In this document: positions 12,708 to 24,682 of the stretch, piece after piece
How the letters are laid out: each line of letters begins with the position of its first letter
How positions within the stretch are numbered: position 1 is the first letter of the stretch
From: Shinisaurus crocodilurus
Lineage: Eukaryota; Chordata; Lepidosauria; Squamata; Shinisauridae
Assembly (NCBI GenBank): GCA_021292165.1
Contig: JAHFWL010000945.1
Location: forward strand, 1 to 64,000
Reading direction: 5' to 3'
DNA: 64,000 nucleotides
Notes under the pieces: model-generated
What the model was told of the DNA's origin: nothing
Seen by the model: the letters and a program-made list of their open reading frames with translations, nothing else
Database searches by the model: none
Position numbers and translations under genes: made by a program

Positions 12708-12946
12708 GCCAGTGCGGCGTAGTGGTGAGAGTGTTGGACTGGGACTCGGGCGATCTGGGTTCTAGTCCCTGCTCGGCCATGAAACTCACTGGGTGACTTT
12801 GGGCCAGTCACTGACTCTCAACCTAACCTACCTCACAGGGTTGTTGTGAGGATAAAACGAAGGAGGAGGAGGAGGATTATGTAAGCCGCCTTGGGTTCCT
12901 TGCCGGAAAAAAGGTGAGGTATAAATATAATAAATAAATAAATTAA
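12708..12946 (+). mobile_element. tRNA-derived SINE
   Basis: The head has a pol III A box (GCGTAGTGGTGAGAG) and B box (GGTTCTAGTCC). It is followed by a body (CACTGGGTGACTTTGGGCC, TCACAGGGTTGTTGTGAGG) and a tail GCCGCCTTGGGTTCCTT ... TATAAATATAATAAATAAA. The A/B box layout is that of a tRNA gene, but the long body and repetitive copies (23726, 46669, 51392) show a SINE. Confidence 0.9.
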
Positions 12947-15332
12947 TTAAACCAATTTTTGAATGATAAATTCCAGAATAGCATTCAGCCATACTCCTTA
13001 TTTTCATTGGTTTGAATTTATGTATTAGCAGTTATGTATGAAGAGGAGTTATTTATTTTGTATATTTCTCATTATTTTAATTAAAAAAATTAAAAAGAAA
13101 GCAGTATTTCTCTGCATCATAGCTGAAGTACGGGGTGAAAATGGGACAAGTTGAAAACTGATACAAAAAATAGTTCTGCATGTGTCATATCGGATGTTGG
13201 AGCCGGTTGCAAATCCATAAACTTAGCAAGATAAAGATAATCACTGGAATTTTACAAAGATAGTAAATTCAGGGGTGGGGTGGGAAGCGGAGATCCTTTT
13301 GAACATTAAAAAATGGGTAAAAATTAAGTTGTGGGTATATACCTCACAAGCTAATATCTATATGCTATTCCTGATTTTTCTCAGGTGAATACATAGGAGG
13401 AGGAAGCCTGCCACGGTCAGAGAATAGTGTGTTTTATGTTCTTCATATCTCTGTGTTTAATTTTGCATGTAACAAACACCTTGAACCCAATCAATTTATT
13501 TTAAGAATAATATTTTTGATTTAGATCAACAGAATGACTATAGCATTTTAGAAAAATAATAAATATGGTATGTATTTGAACCATACTTTCATCTCTTCAT
13601 CTACAAGTGAAAGATCAAATGTTTCTTTTTAAGATCTGCTTTTTCCATATTTATCTCTGACAGCTGATGCTATTTATAAAGGATTTCAGATATTATATGA
13701 ATTAAAATAATATATTCAGAAATCATGTCCCACAGTCACTTTTGTCACTGCCATCTGTTATACTATGTAGAAACTGCAGGTTTTTAATAAAGAGAAAATG
13801 CATCTTATGAATTCAGAGATTAGAACCCAAATATAATAATGAAATTTGTGTTAGGGTAAACAGAGCAAGATTTATGTATAAGCCTTTGCATACATTATTC
13901 TCATACTCTTGTATTATTAAATTTAAAATAATGTGTGGTTTATATTTTTTTAAACTGGGCTGAGAGGGGGAAGCTCAAGATAGCAAATGGTATAACAGCA
14001 AGATTCACTTGTTACTTCCTTGCTTAGCTTCTTGGGATAAGACAGAGACAAATGCAAGGATTAAATGTAATATAAAGGACAAGATGGTAGTGACAATAAA
14101 CATGCAGCTATGAACTGTGAATGAACTAGAATCCTGATGACATGTACAGCCTATAGTCATGGCTAGGTATTAGTTTGAAGTAAATTCCATGATATTAGTG
14201 TTATTTCCAAACATGCTTGGGCTTGAGAGAGTAGATCGCTAGAAACTTTGCTATGCTCTAATTATCTGCCCGGTCTCTTGCTCCCTACATTGGACTCCTT
14301 CAAACAGAATTTCGCCATCTATTAGTGATTATGATTAATACAAAGTATCACCTCTTCTTTTAATCCAGCCCTTGATGGGGTGGCTCCTTTGTTTCAAAAA
14401 TAATGCTCCTGTTTGACCTCTGGATGGGCAGAGGTTTATAGTATCATACCTTTCTTAACAAAGATTAGTTAGTCTATAATTTGCCCACATCCGGAATTTC
14501 ACATTCACAGTTGTTAAAATGAATTTATTAATCAGCATTGCCCTGGACAAGCTTGGAGCTCAGTAAAAGTGTAGTAGTGTAGTAGTATCAAATTTCTTCC
14601 ACACTTAGGGGTGGATGGATCTGTCAGTCTTGGCCTCACTAATACTGTCAGTTTTTTGAGCTCAAACTCATTAAATCCCATTTCTGCATGAGCTTGCTAT
14701 TTATTCATTTTTAATCCATATGGAAACTTGTACTTCTTTTGTGCACTTTCCCCCCTAATGTAGATATTTTGGAAGCATTTTAAACATACACATTTGGCAA
14801 AATACTTTACATTGCTGAAATGCTGTTTGTGCACTTCCCACCCCCTCAAACATACACATTTTTTGCACACTTTCCCCTAATATACACACTTCTGTGCTCA
14901 TTTTTCTTGAGATGAGCTGCATTGGATAGCTTGCAAAAATGTGGATTATGGAATGCAACTCTGTCTCAACTTGCTGAAAGGCTCAGGAGGTGCAAATTGG
15001 CTAAATCCATAAAAAACCTCAAGGGAGCTAATTTCTCACTCATCCCTACACATATTTGAATTTCTATTGAGCCTAATTTTTATTGACCCTAAAATGTCTC
15101 TAATCTTCTCCCCTAAAGCATGTTAATGCGATAACATGGTTAATGTGCAATGAAAAGCTGGAGAGAGATTTGTAATTCAAATGTACATTCTTGCCACATT
15201 TTTTTTAGTTAGGCAAAACAATAAATAAAACAAAACAACAAAAAACACGTTTAAGCCTCATTTGGAAAAATGTGATCAGTGCAAATCCATGGGTGAAGAT
15301 AAAATTCTAAGGTATACCTGTAATTTCTCTCA
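12947..15332. other. Intronic sequence, nothing recognised
   Basis: AT-rich, with no exon or nameable repeat. At 14720-14890 the phrase TTGTGCACTTTCCCCCCTAA / TTTTTGCACACTTTCCCCTA recurs, a small degenerate internal repeat. Confidence 0.4.
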
Positions 15333-16203
15333 GAATTTTATTGTTTATAGCCAATGGCCATCACAAACACAATACATATATACATGAGGTGTGAAATAAA
15401 ATAAAAACAGGAAGAACATTTAATAATAATGAAACAAAATGCTATAAAATAATCAAGGTTTAGAAACATTCTTTTTGTATGGCCCCTTATGGTTTGGCAG
15501 TAGTTTGGTTTATAAAGGCTGCCCTTATTTTCCTTGCAGCTAACACAAACAGAGCTATCCTGTAGCTAACACATTTGTCCACATCAGCCAACAACCATCT
15601 AATTTTAAAATCATCTGATTGACCTTCTAAAGTGGTCTGAAAAGGAAGAATAAATCTGGCCCTGGGTGAATTATATAGTGGGCAGTATAGATTATAGAAT
15701 ATAATGTACCAGATCTTCAATGTGCCCTGTTTCACATATGCAAAAACGCATTTGTGCAGGTCTGTTAGAAAATCTTCCAGCCAAAAACTCAGTGGGCATT
15801 GTTTCAAATCTGAGCTGGGTAAAAGCGTGCCTAACAAAAGAAGGTTAACTTTCGCAGTTAGCTTGCCCTTTGTGATCTGTTTTAATCTTGGCGTACCAAG
15901 TGGCAGATTTGCAGTTTTTTATATATTCAAGATCTCTTTTGGCATCTTCGCCAAACACAATATCTCGGATCTTATAATCAGACACATCCTGTATTGTCGT
16001 TGTTAAGGGAATCGAATAACTCAGCATCAAGCATCTGCAAGAGTTTGCCCAGCCTTCTCTATTCTGCAAATCCAAAAAGCATAGTTTTGCTAAATGGTTT
16101 TCTGGCAATGATGTTAATTTTTTCCAATACAATATTATGGATTTGTGTATACGTGCATTCAGGGAAGGGAGACCTAGTTAAGTCCTTAATAGTGCACCAG
16201 GTT
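15333..16203 (-). mobile_element. 3' part of an I-group-like LINE (C-terminal domain and 3' end)
   Basis: Minus-strand open segments at 15845-16132 and 15487-15837 read like the post-RT region of a non-LTR element (SYSIPLTTTIQDVSDYKIRD; FKIRWLLADVDKCVSYRIAL; FVLAARKIRAAFIN). The element ends near 15338 with an AATAAAAT-like terminus. It continues the RT at 16545-17495; a GC-rich element (16204-16545) separates them. I place it in the I/Vingi-type group with low confidence. The 3' terminal tract recurs at 8806. Confidence 0.6.
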
Positions 16204-16545
16204 TAGGGATGTAACCGGTTGCTCACGCGGGTGCAAGTGGGGCCGAACTCGGGCAGGCAGCTCCTCGGCTCGGCTCTTCACACCACCCGCTCTGGTCCAG
16301 TCGCGTCACTTCCGGCGCGCTGGACCCCCGTGCTATGTTTTTGGTGGGAGAAACCAGGGCAACAGGGCGCACTGGAGCAGCCGGAAGTGACGGTCCGGAG
16401 AACCGCAGCTCAACCGGCGCTGGCAGCTTGAGCGGTGCGGAGAACGCTCCGCGCCACTCAGAAGAGCGAGATCGGGCCGCCGCCAGCGCGGAGAACCGAG
16501 CCACAGAGAGCAGCGAGCCCACCCAAGGTACGTGTAACCCCCATG
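16204..16545. mobile_element. GC-rich hAT-like element inserted in a LINE
   Basis: It begins TAGGGATGTAAC, as at 33785, 37237 and 59843. The interior has CGCGTCACTTCCGGCG (16303) and CCGGAAGTGACGG (16381) in opposite orientations, about 65 bp apart. Near the right end AAG/GTACGT occurs at 16526-16533. The minus-strand LINE reading resumes on both sides, which places this as an insertion. I cannot define an exact target duplication, so the right boundary is approximate. Open frames inside are GC artefacts. Confidence 0.65.
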
Positions 16546-17495
16546 GGTGTACTGTGTGGCACTGCCAGAAGCATGCGCAGGAACTTGTTTTGCATTATCT
16601 CAAGTTCATCTCTGCAGTAACTGCCCCAGATTGGTGCACCATATATGAGATGGGACACAATCTTGGCTGCAAAGATCTTTAAGGTTGGTTCTACTAAGCA
16701 ATAGCCCTCAGTATAGTGCAGTCTCTTTCTAGGTCCCAGTAAACGGGTAGCTGAGAATGTAATTGCTTCGTGGGTATGCCATAGGGTATTTTCAGAAAAA
16801 ATCAATGCTAAATACTTGAATGAACGACATTGTTCAATACTGTGTCCATCCAGGGTCCATTTATGCTGCTCATGTCTTTTGGCAAACACAACCACTTTTG
16901 TTTTGCTATGATTAATGGATAGGCCTTCCCGTTTACAGTAGTTTCTGAATTTAGTAAGTATTCTCATGCCAATTTGAGTTAATAAGTGCCATGTCATCTG
17001 CATAGAGCAGGACTGGGATCTTCTGTTTCCCAACTGCAGGAGGGAAATAGGCAGGGGAGGAAAGCTCCTGAGTGATGTCATTTATATAAATTCCTTCCAA
17101 AATTTATTTACATAACTCTTCTTTTTGGCTCTTAAAAGTTTCTTATACAGCGAAGCGCTCATTAAAAACTTCCTGATTTGGTCATCATCTTTATGTTTTC
17201 TTAAAAATCTGGCTACTTTTACCAGAGATGGTTTACTTTTTCTACACTCTGCATCAAACCAGGATTTTGTATGTGGTTCTGTCTTTTGGTGCCCAGATTT
17301 AACCAAAATGGTCTTAATTGTTCTAACAGGGCCTGGTACAGATTGAGGGTATTCCCTGTCTCGTTTATAAATTCATCTCTTAACTTCATCATAGTCTGAT
17401 AATCTGATTCCCCAAAGTTTGCTTTATTTCATCTGCCAGAGTTAATGTTCATCTGATACGCCTTTCTCCAATACACACACCCTGCATAGAGCGTA
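16546..17495 (-). mobile_element. Reverse transcriptase part of the I-group-like LINE, with internal deletion
   Basis: On the minus strand the linker reads TKSWFDAECRKSKPSLVK (about 17270) and KKKSYVNKFWKEFI (about 17090). It runs directly into YINDITQ and LLYADDMALI (about 17010), the RT active-site block. RT domains normally lying between linker and YADD (several hundred bp) are absent. Downstream come KTKVVVFAKRHEQHKWTLDG, FKYLALIFSE and LIYGAPIWGSYCRDELEIMQ, the usual thumb region. Frameshifts separate some segments. A defective element with an internal deletion. Confidence 0.8.
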
Positions 17496-18959
17496 CAGTA
17501 TTACCTTGGATTACGAGCATAATTCGTTCCGGAACCATGCTCGTAATCCAAAAAACTCGCATATCGAAGCGAGTTTCCCCATTAGAAATAATGGGAACTC
17601 GGATGATTCGTTCCACAAGCATTTAATCTCTGCTTTGCCGGCTCCCTGGCAGGGAGCCCCATGGAGGGAGCTGGCAAAGCAGTGATTAAATGCTTGTGGA
17701 ATGAATTCCTGGGAGCCGGCACCGCAGCGCGAGGCACCTGCAGAGCAAGCGGCTGCGCTGCGCCACACCTCTACTCGCTCTGCGGGCGCCTCCCGCGCTG
17801 CTGTGCCGGCTCCCAGGCAGGGAAGCAGCAGCACGAGGCGCCAGCAGAGCGAGTGGCCGCACCTGGCCTCCATGGCTCCCTGCCAGGGAGCTGGCAAAGC
17901 ACTGCCAGCTCCCTGGCAGGGAGCTGTGTGGAGGCGCTCCCACCGCTCCCTACCTTTTCTTTTCCAGTGGAGTCTCACTGAGGGGAGGCGAGCCGCCCAC
18001 GCTGCCATACCTGGTCCCATCACATCCTGAAGCGGCTCCCTTTTCTTTTCCATGCGGCTCCCTTTTCTTTTCCATGCGGCTCTCTTTTCTTTTCCAGCGG
18101 CGGCTCTGGTCTCCTCAGCGAGCCGCCCGCGCTGCCATCGGCGGTCCCGTCGCATCCGGAAGTGACACGACGGGACCGGCGGCGCGGGCGGCTCGCTGCG
18201 GAGAGGCAAGCCGCTGCTGGAAAAGCGGCTCCCTTTTCTTCTCCATGTCGCTCCTTTTTCTTTTCCAGCAGCGGCTCGGCTCCCCTCAGCGAGCCGCCCG
18301 CACTGCCATCGCCGGTCCCATCGCATCATCTCCCCCCGGAAGTGACGCAACGGGACTGGCGATGGCGGCGCGGGCGGCTCGCTGAGGGGAGGCGAGCCGC
18401 TGCTGGAAAAGAAAAGGGAGCCACATGCAGAAGAAAAGGGAGCCGCTTTTCCAGCAGCGGCTCGCCTCTCCGCAGCAAGCCGCCTGTGCCGCCGGTCCCG
18501 TCACATCACTTCCGGATGTGACGGGACCGCCGATGGCAGCGCGGGCAGCTCGCTGAGGAGAGCAGAGCCGCTGCTGGAAAAGAAAAGGGAGCCGCATGGA
18601 AAAGAAAAGGGAGCCGCTTCAGGATGCGATGGGACCGGGTATGGCAGCATGGGCGGCTCGCCTCCCCTCAGTGAGCCTCCGCTGGAAAAGAAAAGGTAGG
18701 GAGCGGTGGGAGCGCCTCCACGCAGCTCCCTGCCATGGAGCTGGCAGTGCTTTGCCGGCTCCCTGGCAGGGAGCCGTGGAGGCCAGGCGCAGCCGCTTGC
18801 TCTGCGCCGGCTCCCAGGCGGCTCCTCGCGGCAGCGAGTAACCCGGTGTGCTCGTTTTGCAAGACCTCGCTCGTTTAGCAAGTCAAAATTTTTGCAAAAC
18901 TTTTGCTCGTCTTTCAAAATGCTCGCACACCGGGTTACTCGTAATCCAAGGTATTATTG
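17496..18959. mobile_element. Tigger (TcMar)-type GC-rich foldback element, 1.46 kb
   Basis: Terminal inverted repeats are CAGTATTACCTTGGATTACG at the left and the complement of CAATAATACCTTGGATTACG at the right. The element is flanked by the dinucleotide TA (17494-17495 and 18960-18961), the target duplication expected for Tc1/mariner. The ends match the short MITEs at 47511 and 50787. The interior is a GC-rich nested palindrome: GGCTCCCTGGCAGGGAGC and GCGGCTCCCTTTTCTTTTCC recur in both orientations, and CCGGAAGTGACRC sites occur near 18155, 18336 and 18510. No transposase; the long open frames in several phases are low-complexity GC shadows. It interrupts the minus-strand LINE. Confidence 0.85.
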
Positions 18960-18961
18960 TA

Positions 18962-19739
18962 TGACAGTGGGCAATTTATTGCTCTTTGCATAGCCTACCT
19001 GTGCTACCAATGAGAGGTGGTCGCTATCTGCCCGTTCTTCTACATGAAATGATTGGGTTTTTAGATAGATAGCATATAAGACAAAAATATAGTCTACCAC
19101 ACTGCCCCTGCTCTGGGATATGTAGGTGTAGTGACCTTTTGTCTTATCCAAAGGCCCCCCATTTAAACATTGTAGATGATACTTATATGCAAGGGAATAG
19201 AGCATTTGTCCATTTTTGTTAATATTCCTATCCTGTGAGGATCTATCAGGGATATTAGTATTGTCCTCGTCTAAAGCCAAAACTTTATTCATTAAAATCC
19301 CCACACAACAAAACCTCTGTTCTTGGGGATATTTTCTCAATACATTGTAACACTTGTTCCAAATCCTGCCAGACTTTTTTGCATTATAATTTATAGACTT
19401 GGGAGGAATATATACATTTAAACAAATAATTTGATTAATTTTAAGAGAATTTACTAATACTGACTGAATATATCCATTGTTTGTTAATTTTAAATGCCTT
19501 ATATCCATTTGTGTATCAGTAGCGAGAAGGATGGCCAGACCTCCACTCCCACACCCATGTTTACATCTTTTAATAGCTGGAAGAGCCACTATTTTGGAGC
19601 CTTGTAGTCGAATATCAGTGGCGTCTGTAAGCCAGGTTTCTTGTAAGCACAGTAAATCAAACGATTGCATGTAGGTGGTGAATTCCGGGTCAATAAATTT
19701 GTTCAGCCACCCTGCCATGTTCCATGACAAAATACACAA
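18962..19739 (-). mobile_element. AP endonuclease domain of the I-group-like LINE
   Basis: A largely open minus-strand reading of about 260 residues starting MCILSWNMAGWLNKF. It shows endonuclease motifs in order: SWN near residue 5, LLCLQETWL near 29-37, NVYIPP near 108, SVVDYIFV near 210 and DSDHLSL near 239. The domain nicks target DNA in apurinic-endonuclease-type LINEs. Its reading frame continues across the Tigger insertion if that element and one TA are removed, for about 15 codons before a stop. Confidence 0.85.
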
Positions 19740-20760
19740 TAAATGCCCAGCTTGCTTTCCTACTAATCTTCCTGATCTAAGCGACCTGCAGTGTCCAAAA
19801 AAGCACTGTTGTTAAGCATGTTATTAGAATAGACTAAGTTTGGGGAGCCAGGGCTATTCACAGAATCAAATGGTTCCCAACACAGTTCCCTTGAGGCAGA
19901 TGCAGCCTTGGTTGAAGCTGGGTTTGCTGTGTAGAAGAGCCAGCCTGTAGAGGCTTTCCTTAAGAAGTGCTTCTTGTAGTTCTTGGGCCAGAAAGATTGA
20001 ATGTCCTAAGTCAGTATTGGGAACATCATTACATACTGATTGTAAGTCAATTTCATAGTCATTATGTCCTTCTATTAATAAATTGTTAGGAATAAGAGGG
20101 ACAGTCAAATGATCATCCATAGGCTCTGGGCTTTGAGATGGTGGAGTCTCCTCAACTGGTGGCATCTCGTCTTGAGAATGTTCAGTGTAGCGATTCAGTG
20201 TAGCAGTCCTCTTTAAGGGGGGAAAGGTTTTCAAGAAGTGGCATAACCTTGTCACTTGAACAGGTGCATGCTGGACTCCCTGCCCCCTCTGTTTGTAACC
20301 CTGGACCAATTTCAAGGTCCATTACTCTTTCCTCCTCCTGGTGATTTTCTTTTGGAGATAACAATGTGCGTAGTGGTTCAGCAGAGGTTCTTGCAAATGT
20401 AAGCATTTCCTTGAGGCGATCGAGCTTGGCAACGAGATCATCCTGTTCTGATTTGGAAAAAGTTCCGAAGGAGTTAATAACCTGAGCTTCCAGAACGTCT
20501 TCATTTGGCTCTAATGCCAATTTCAAAGGGGGCTGTTTACTGGAGGATTGCCTGGGGGCAGTGGTAAGCGCAGATTTCCACTTCCCAAGGACAGTTTTTT
20601 TCCTCCCAGAAAGTTAGGAAGATTGCGTGTAGTCACAGCTGGTTCAAGGTTTTTTCTTAATTAATGGGCGAGAGATAAGGTCCCGAAAAACTCTGGTTGG
20701 ATATATTTGTAACAAAGAGAGAAAGTCTTTCATTTTTAGTAACATAAGTGAAAGAGTGGG
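19740..20760 (-). mobile_element. 5' region/ORF1-like remnant of the same LINE
   Basis: Two overlapping minus-strand segments (20182-20526 and 19866-20315) would form one acidic, Pro/Glu-rich reading with a frameshift near 20250. One contains KSEQDDLVAKLDRLKEMLTF, which looks coiled-coil-like; the other VEETPPSQSPEPMDDHL. Position just upstream of the endonuclease and shared strand suggest an ORF1 remnant. No zinc knuckle or RRM is visible, so this is inference. Confidence 0.4.
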
Positions 20761-21710
20761 CTTGCCAAAACTAAGCACCCTGACACCTTTATTTAACCAT
20801 TATAAGAACATGTCATTTAAAAAATATATAAATAAAAATTAAAAAAAAAACAACAACATGTCAGTGGTGAAGGTTCAAATGAAAACCCATTGAAATGGTG
20901 CAACTTCTACAGTAATTCTGGATAGTTTAAAAGACTACATTATATTTATAGCGGATATACAATCTACTACTATTTGACACCTTCAACAAGTTGTTTGTTT
21001 GTTTGTTCTGGATAACTTTTCAGGCTCTTCTATTTTGCACCATAGGATCACTTTCATTTCAACAATCTTCTTTCTACAGGATTTAACTTTTATTGCTGTG
21101 CAGCCAACACTACCAAGTAACACTTTCTTTTATCCTGCACTCCCTGACCGCATTTTATAAATAGTAAAACCTCAGTGAGGAAATACACATCTCATATTCA
21201 GACCTAGCCTTTTGGCGAGCTTTAAACTTAACAGACAATATATTATTCTAGGTATGGACTCTTTTCTGCTGCTCAAAAATTGTTTATCAAAACATAAGGG
21301 GCTCTTTGAGAACTCAGGCAAAAGGTTTCCCTGTAAGCTGATCTGGATAGCTGAGTCAGAGATCTAGTTAATATTTAAAAACCTCTGGATTAACTGACAT
21401 ATTACAATAATGTAACTCAGTGCAGGGATGCCAACAAGTACTTGAAAAGTAGAAGGTAAGGGAACAGGAAATACTAGTTCTCATGACACCAAGAAAATAA
21501 TGTGTTTTCTGGTCATTTGCAAGTATCATGTATCCATAGTAATTTTGATATCTTTAAAAAATGTTTTATGTTACACAGTTTTCATAGTCAGTTTCTATGT
21601 GATCATTGCACTTGGATTTTATTTGGATTGGTAAAGACAGAAGTAGGAGCCAACCAACAAACTCTCTCTACCTACCCTTGCTGATATTGGACCTGTCTTT
21701 GTTTAAATTG
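20761..21710. other. Intronic sequence, nothing recognised
   Basis: AT-rich, with a poly-A-like tract at 20818-20860 and a short TTGT run at 20992-21006. No exon. Confidence 0.4.
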
Positions 21711-21796
21711 GTACAATCCTTTACTCACCTATCTGGGAGTAAGTCCAACTGAATACACTTTACTTTTGAGTAAAAATATATATGATTGCACTTAGC
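21711..21796. mobile_element. Short MITE of the AATCCTA type
   Basis: GGTACAATCCTTTACTCACC ... AGTAAAAATATATATGATTG ends with an inner AGTAAGTCCAACTGAATAC. Same style as 41470, 43173, 49823 and 59092. Confidence 0.5.
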
Positions 21797-22100
21797 AGTG
21801 GATCCAAGCTGGGTCAGCGCCTCCGAGTCGATTTTCGGGGTTGGCGCCGACCTGACTCTATCTTCTGAGCGGCGCGGTGCGCCACTCGATCGGGCTGCTG
21901 TGGCCCGTTTGTCGCTTCCGAGATGCGACGGGACCCTGCGCAGGTGCAGAACACACCACAGGGGTCCAGCGCGCCTGCGCAGGGTTCTGTCGTGTCATTT
22001 CCGGTCCCGGAAGTGACGGGACGGAACGGGCTGCGTGGGCGGCTTGCCGCGGAGTGGGCGAGCTGCCCCGAAGAAAAGGTAAGGCCTCGCCAGGCGTGAG
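21797..22100. mobile_element. GC-rich element of the shared-module class
   Basis: A sharply GC-rich island. A back-to-back pair of module sites at 21990-22020 reads TCATTTCCGG then TCCCGGAAGTGACGGGAC. GCGCAGGGTC / GACCCTGCGC form internal arms. AAAAG/GTAAG occurs at 22075-22083. The terminal inverted repeats are not clear, so the family is unassigned and the boundaries approximate. Confidence 0.5.
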
Positions 22101-23446
22101 TAATTCCAGGACATGTAGGACAAGATTGTTTCATGGCTCATTCTCATACTAGCATCAACCCTGGGAACTTGTAGAATATGGGTGTAGAAAGGAAATGCAG
22201 CATGGTGGGTTCTTCCTGTGTGATCTGATGCAAAAGAGCCATGTAGCATAACTCCCTTGCCACAATTGTGAAATGAGAAGGGCCACACCTAATTTCTATG
22301 TGAAGGGAGAAACATAATTCCACACATGTGGAAGGGGGAAACATAATTTATGATAAATAAATAAAAAACTGTGGAGGTCTACAATGGACTACAGAATTGT
22401 AATCATGAGGAAATCAAAGTACACAGACACATCACAGTTGTTTTCTTTTTATGTGCTGATCTCAACCAAGTGCACATCAGCAATATTACTCTTTAGAAAC
22501 AGTTGTTTCAAAGTAAATGAAAAACATGGAGGACTTGAGGTGTGAAATAGCAATCTCCCACTGTCCTCACAGCTCTCTGCAGTTTCATCAATTATCCATT
22601 TAGCAGTCTCATTACAAAGAGAAATACTGATTTTCAGGTTTTACCCCATTAGCCTGCACACCACATGTTATTTAAACTATTACAATGCCAACCACTTTCC
22701 AAAGTTCCTCTAACTACAGTCTAATGTAACTCCTTGACTTTAGAACTTGCAATGCGTAACAGTTGGAAAACTTCAAGGACACCAGCCCCATCCATGTTTT
22801 AATTCTTGAGGACAGTCATTGTCGTTGGCTGAGTTTAAATAAAATTCTCTTCTTATGCTTGAAGAGTTCAATTTCAATGCCAGTAGCATCATTATGTTTA
22901 GCTTGCTAATGGCACTGCAGTTTGGTTGGTTTTGCATTAATAATTTTTAAGCACATCACAGACACTCTGGTTTCAATTTTTTTCATCATTGCTCTGGACT
23001 GAAATGAACTCTGATGATAATGGGTAAACGCCAGCTTTTATTGTTAAAACTTTGACATATATTCAATCATTTCATTTTTTAAAAATTTTATTCATGCTTG
23101 GGAAACCTAACACTTTGTTACAGGTAATCTTATCCCATCTTATTTGTTTTAGCTGGTATCCACTGGTGTCCTTAATTTCATGAATGGCTCTTTGATGCAG
23201 CAGCAGAATTTTCCATGAATCTAAGTGGGGAGGGCAGGTTTTTGCGGATTCTTCTTTACCTCTACAGCAACCCTCCCCTTACAAAAAAACACACACCCTG
23301 CTTCAGAGTGTTGGGGAACCTTTCTGCACAGAATAGGAGATGGTGCAGAGGGCTGCAAGAGAAAGGGAGAATGTATAAATATTGTGTCCCTCCCTCTTCC
23401 GCTCATGTAAACCTCCACTGGAAGAAATAACTATCTATGAACAAAA
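22101..23446. other. Intronic sequence, nothing recognised
   Basis: No exon or nameable element. Chance open frames at 23215-23430 overlap in three phases and have no domain or splice context. Confidence 0.4.
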
Positions 23447-23660
23447 GGGTCAGTATCCCAGGCAACACTAGCACTAAAATAATTATAATGTTGTGCTAGA
23501 ATAGGCAACCCCTAGCGCAACACCAAAAACGTTAGCTGGTGTGGTGGGCTTTCCCCATAAATCCATTATGCCAGCTAGCATTATTAGTGTTGTGCTAGAG
23601 GTCACTTATCCTAGTGCAACATAATTTATATTAGTGCTAGTGTTGACTTGGATACCGCCC
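23447..23660. mobile_element. Foldback MITE, family 2
   Basis: The arms GGCAACACTAGCACTAAAAT and TTATATTAGTGCTAGTGTTG pair, with inner AATGTTGTGCTAGAATAGGC / CTAGAGGTCACTTATCCTAG and a GTTAGCTGGTG / GCCAGCTAGC core. Outer ends GGGTCAGTATCC and GGATACCGCCC pair imperfectly. Non-coding. Confidence 0.8.
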
Positions 23661-23725
23661 AAGGATACCATTGTATACAACCCAGTGCATTTAGTATTTT
23701 ACAGTACATCTTTCCTCCAGAAGTA

Positions 23726-23963
23726 GAGCCAGTGTGGCATAGTGATTAGAGTGATGGACTGGGAATCGGGAGATCGAAGTTCTAGTCCCTACTCAGCCAT
23801 GAAGCTCACTGGGTGCCTTTGGGCCAGTCACTGACTCTCAGCCTACCCTACCTCATAGGGTTGTAGTGAGGATACAATGGAGAGGAGGAGGAGGATTATG
23901 TAAGTCGCCTTAGGTTCCTTGCAGGAAAAAGGCTGGGGTATAAATAAATAAATAAATAAATAG
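23726..23963 (+). mobile_element. tRNA-derived SINE
   Basis: Same family as 12708: A box GGCATAGTGATTAGAG, B box AGTTCTAGTCC, body ACTGGGTGCCTTTGGGCCAG, tail AAGTCGCCTTAGGTTCC and a terminal (AAATA)n. It lies on the strand opposite to CSMD3 transcription. Confidence 0.9.
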
Positions 23964-24682
23964 GCAAAGATCACACAAGCCTGTGTTCTGCCCATCCCTA
24001 CCTAGAGAATAGCCAAATGGGAATGATGCTACTTGAAATGGAAGCAAAGCTTTTTCTTTTAAGTGTTAAAGGACAGGGGGGAAATGTAAACCCCTGCAGC
24101 TTTTGCTATAAATCATGATTTTAAGTTCTCCATGCACCCAAATTACTAGAATTCAGGGACCACCTCATGGAAGTGGATGAAATCTCCCTTTCTGTGGGGG
24201 CTAAAGGTCTATGTGAAAGTTGGAAGGAGGTAATTCAAGATTAATTCAAGTCCTTGAGCTGAGTGGTGACACTGAAAAAGCAACTACTAAGGTAGATCTA
24301 GGAAACCCCTAGATATTAGATGGGGGCAGAGGCATGTTCGCCCTCAGCCATAAATCCCTTGCTGCACTTTTTGTGTGTGTTTGGCTGGCTACTTGGATCG
24401 TGTGGAGGTGTTCTAGCAATTTAAGTCACACATTAAAATGTCAAGATGTTTTATTTTTGAATCTGTAGTTTCTGGTGTTTCTACAGAGCCAAGCATCACT
24501 GGAGGGGAGGGGTTTCAAACTTGTAACATGCCCCCCTTCCTACATAGATACCATGATTCCTTCCACAGAATATGGATGTTGAAGGCCACCCTCCTCTAAA
24601 ACCTTCCAAGCAGACACAGACAATAGCTTCTTAACTAAAGCTTTATTAAGTTAATGCCAGCCAGTCAGACTGACTTAAAACG
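23964..24682. other. Intronic sequence, nothing recognised
   Basis: No exon or nameable repeat. Confidence 0.4.

Noticed and set aside
12708..12790. Possible tRNA gene (A and B boxes)
   Set aside because: No cloverleaf with matching acceptor stem; long body and tail shared with other copies show a SINE.
17511..18917. Several long open frames on both strands in the GC-rich Tigger interior
   Set aside because: They overlap in many phases, are Arg/Ala/Pro/Ser-rich mirror readings of a palindrome, and show no domain. GC-rich sequence lacks stop codons by composition.
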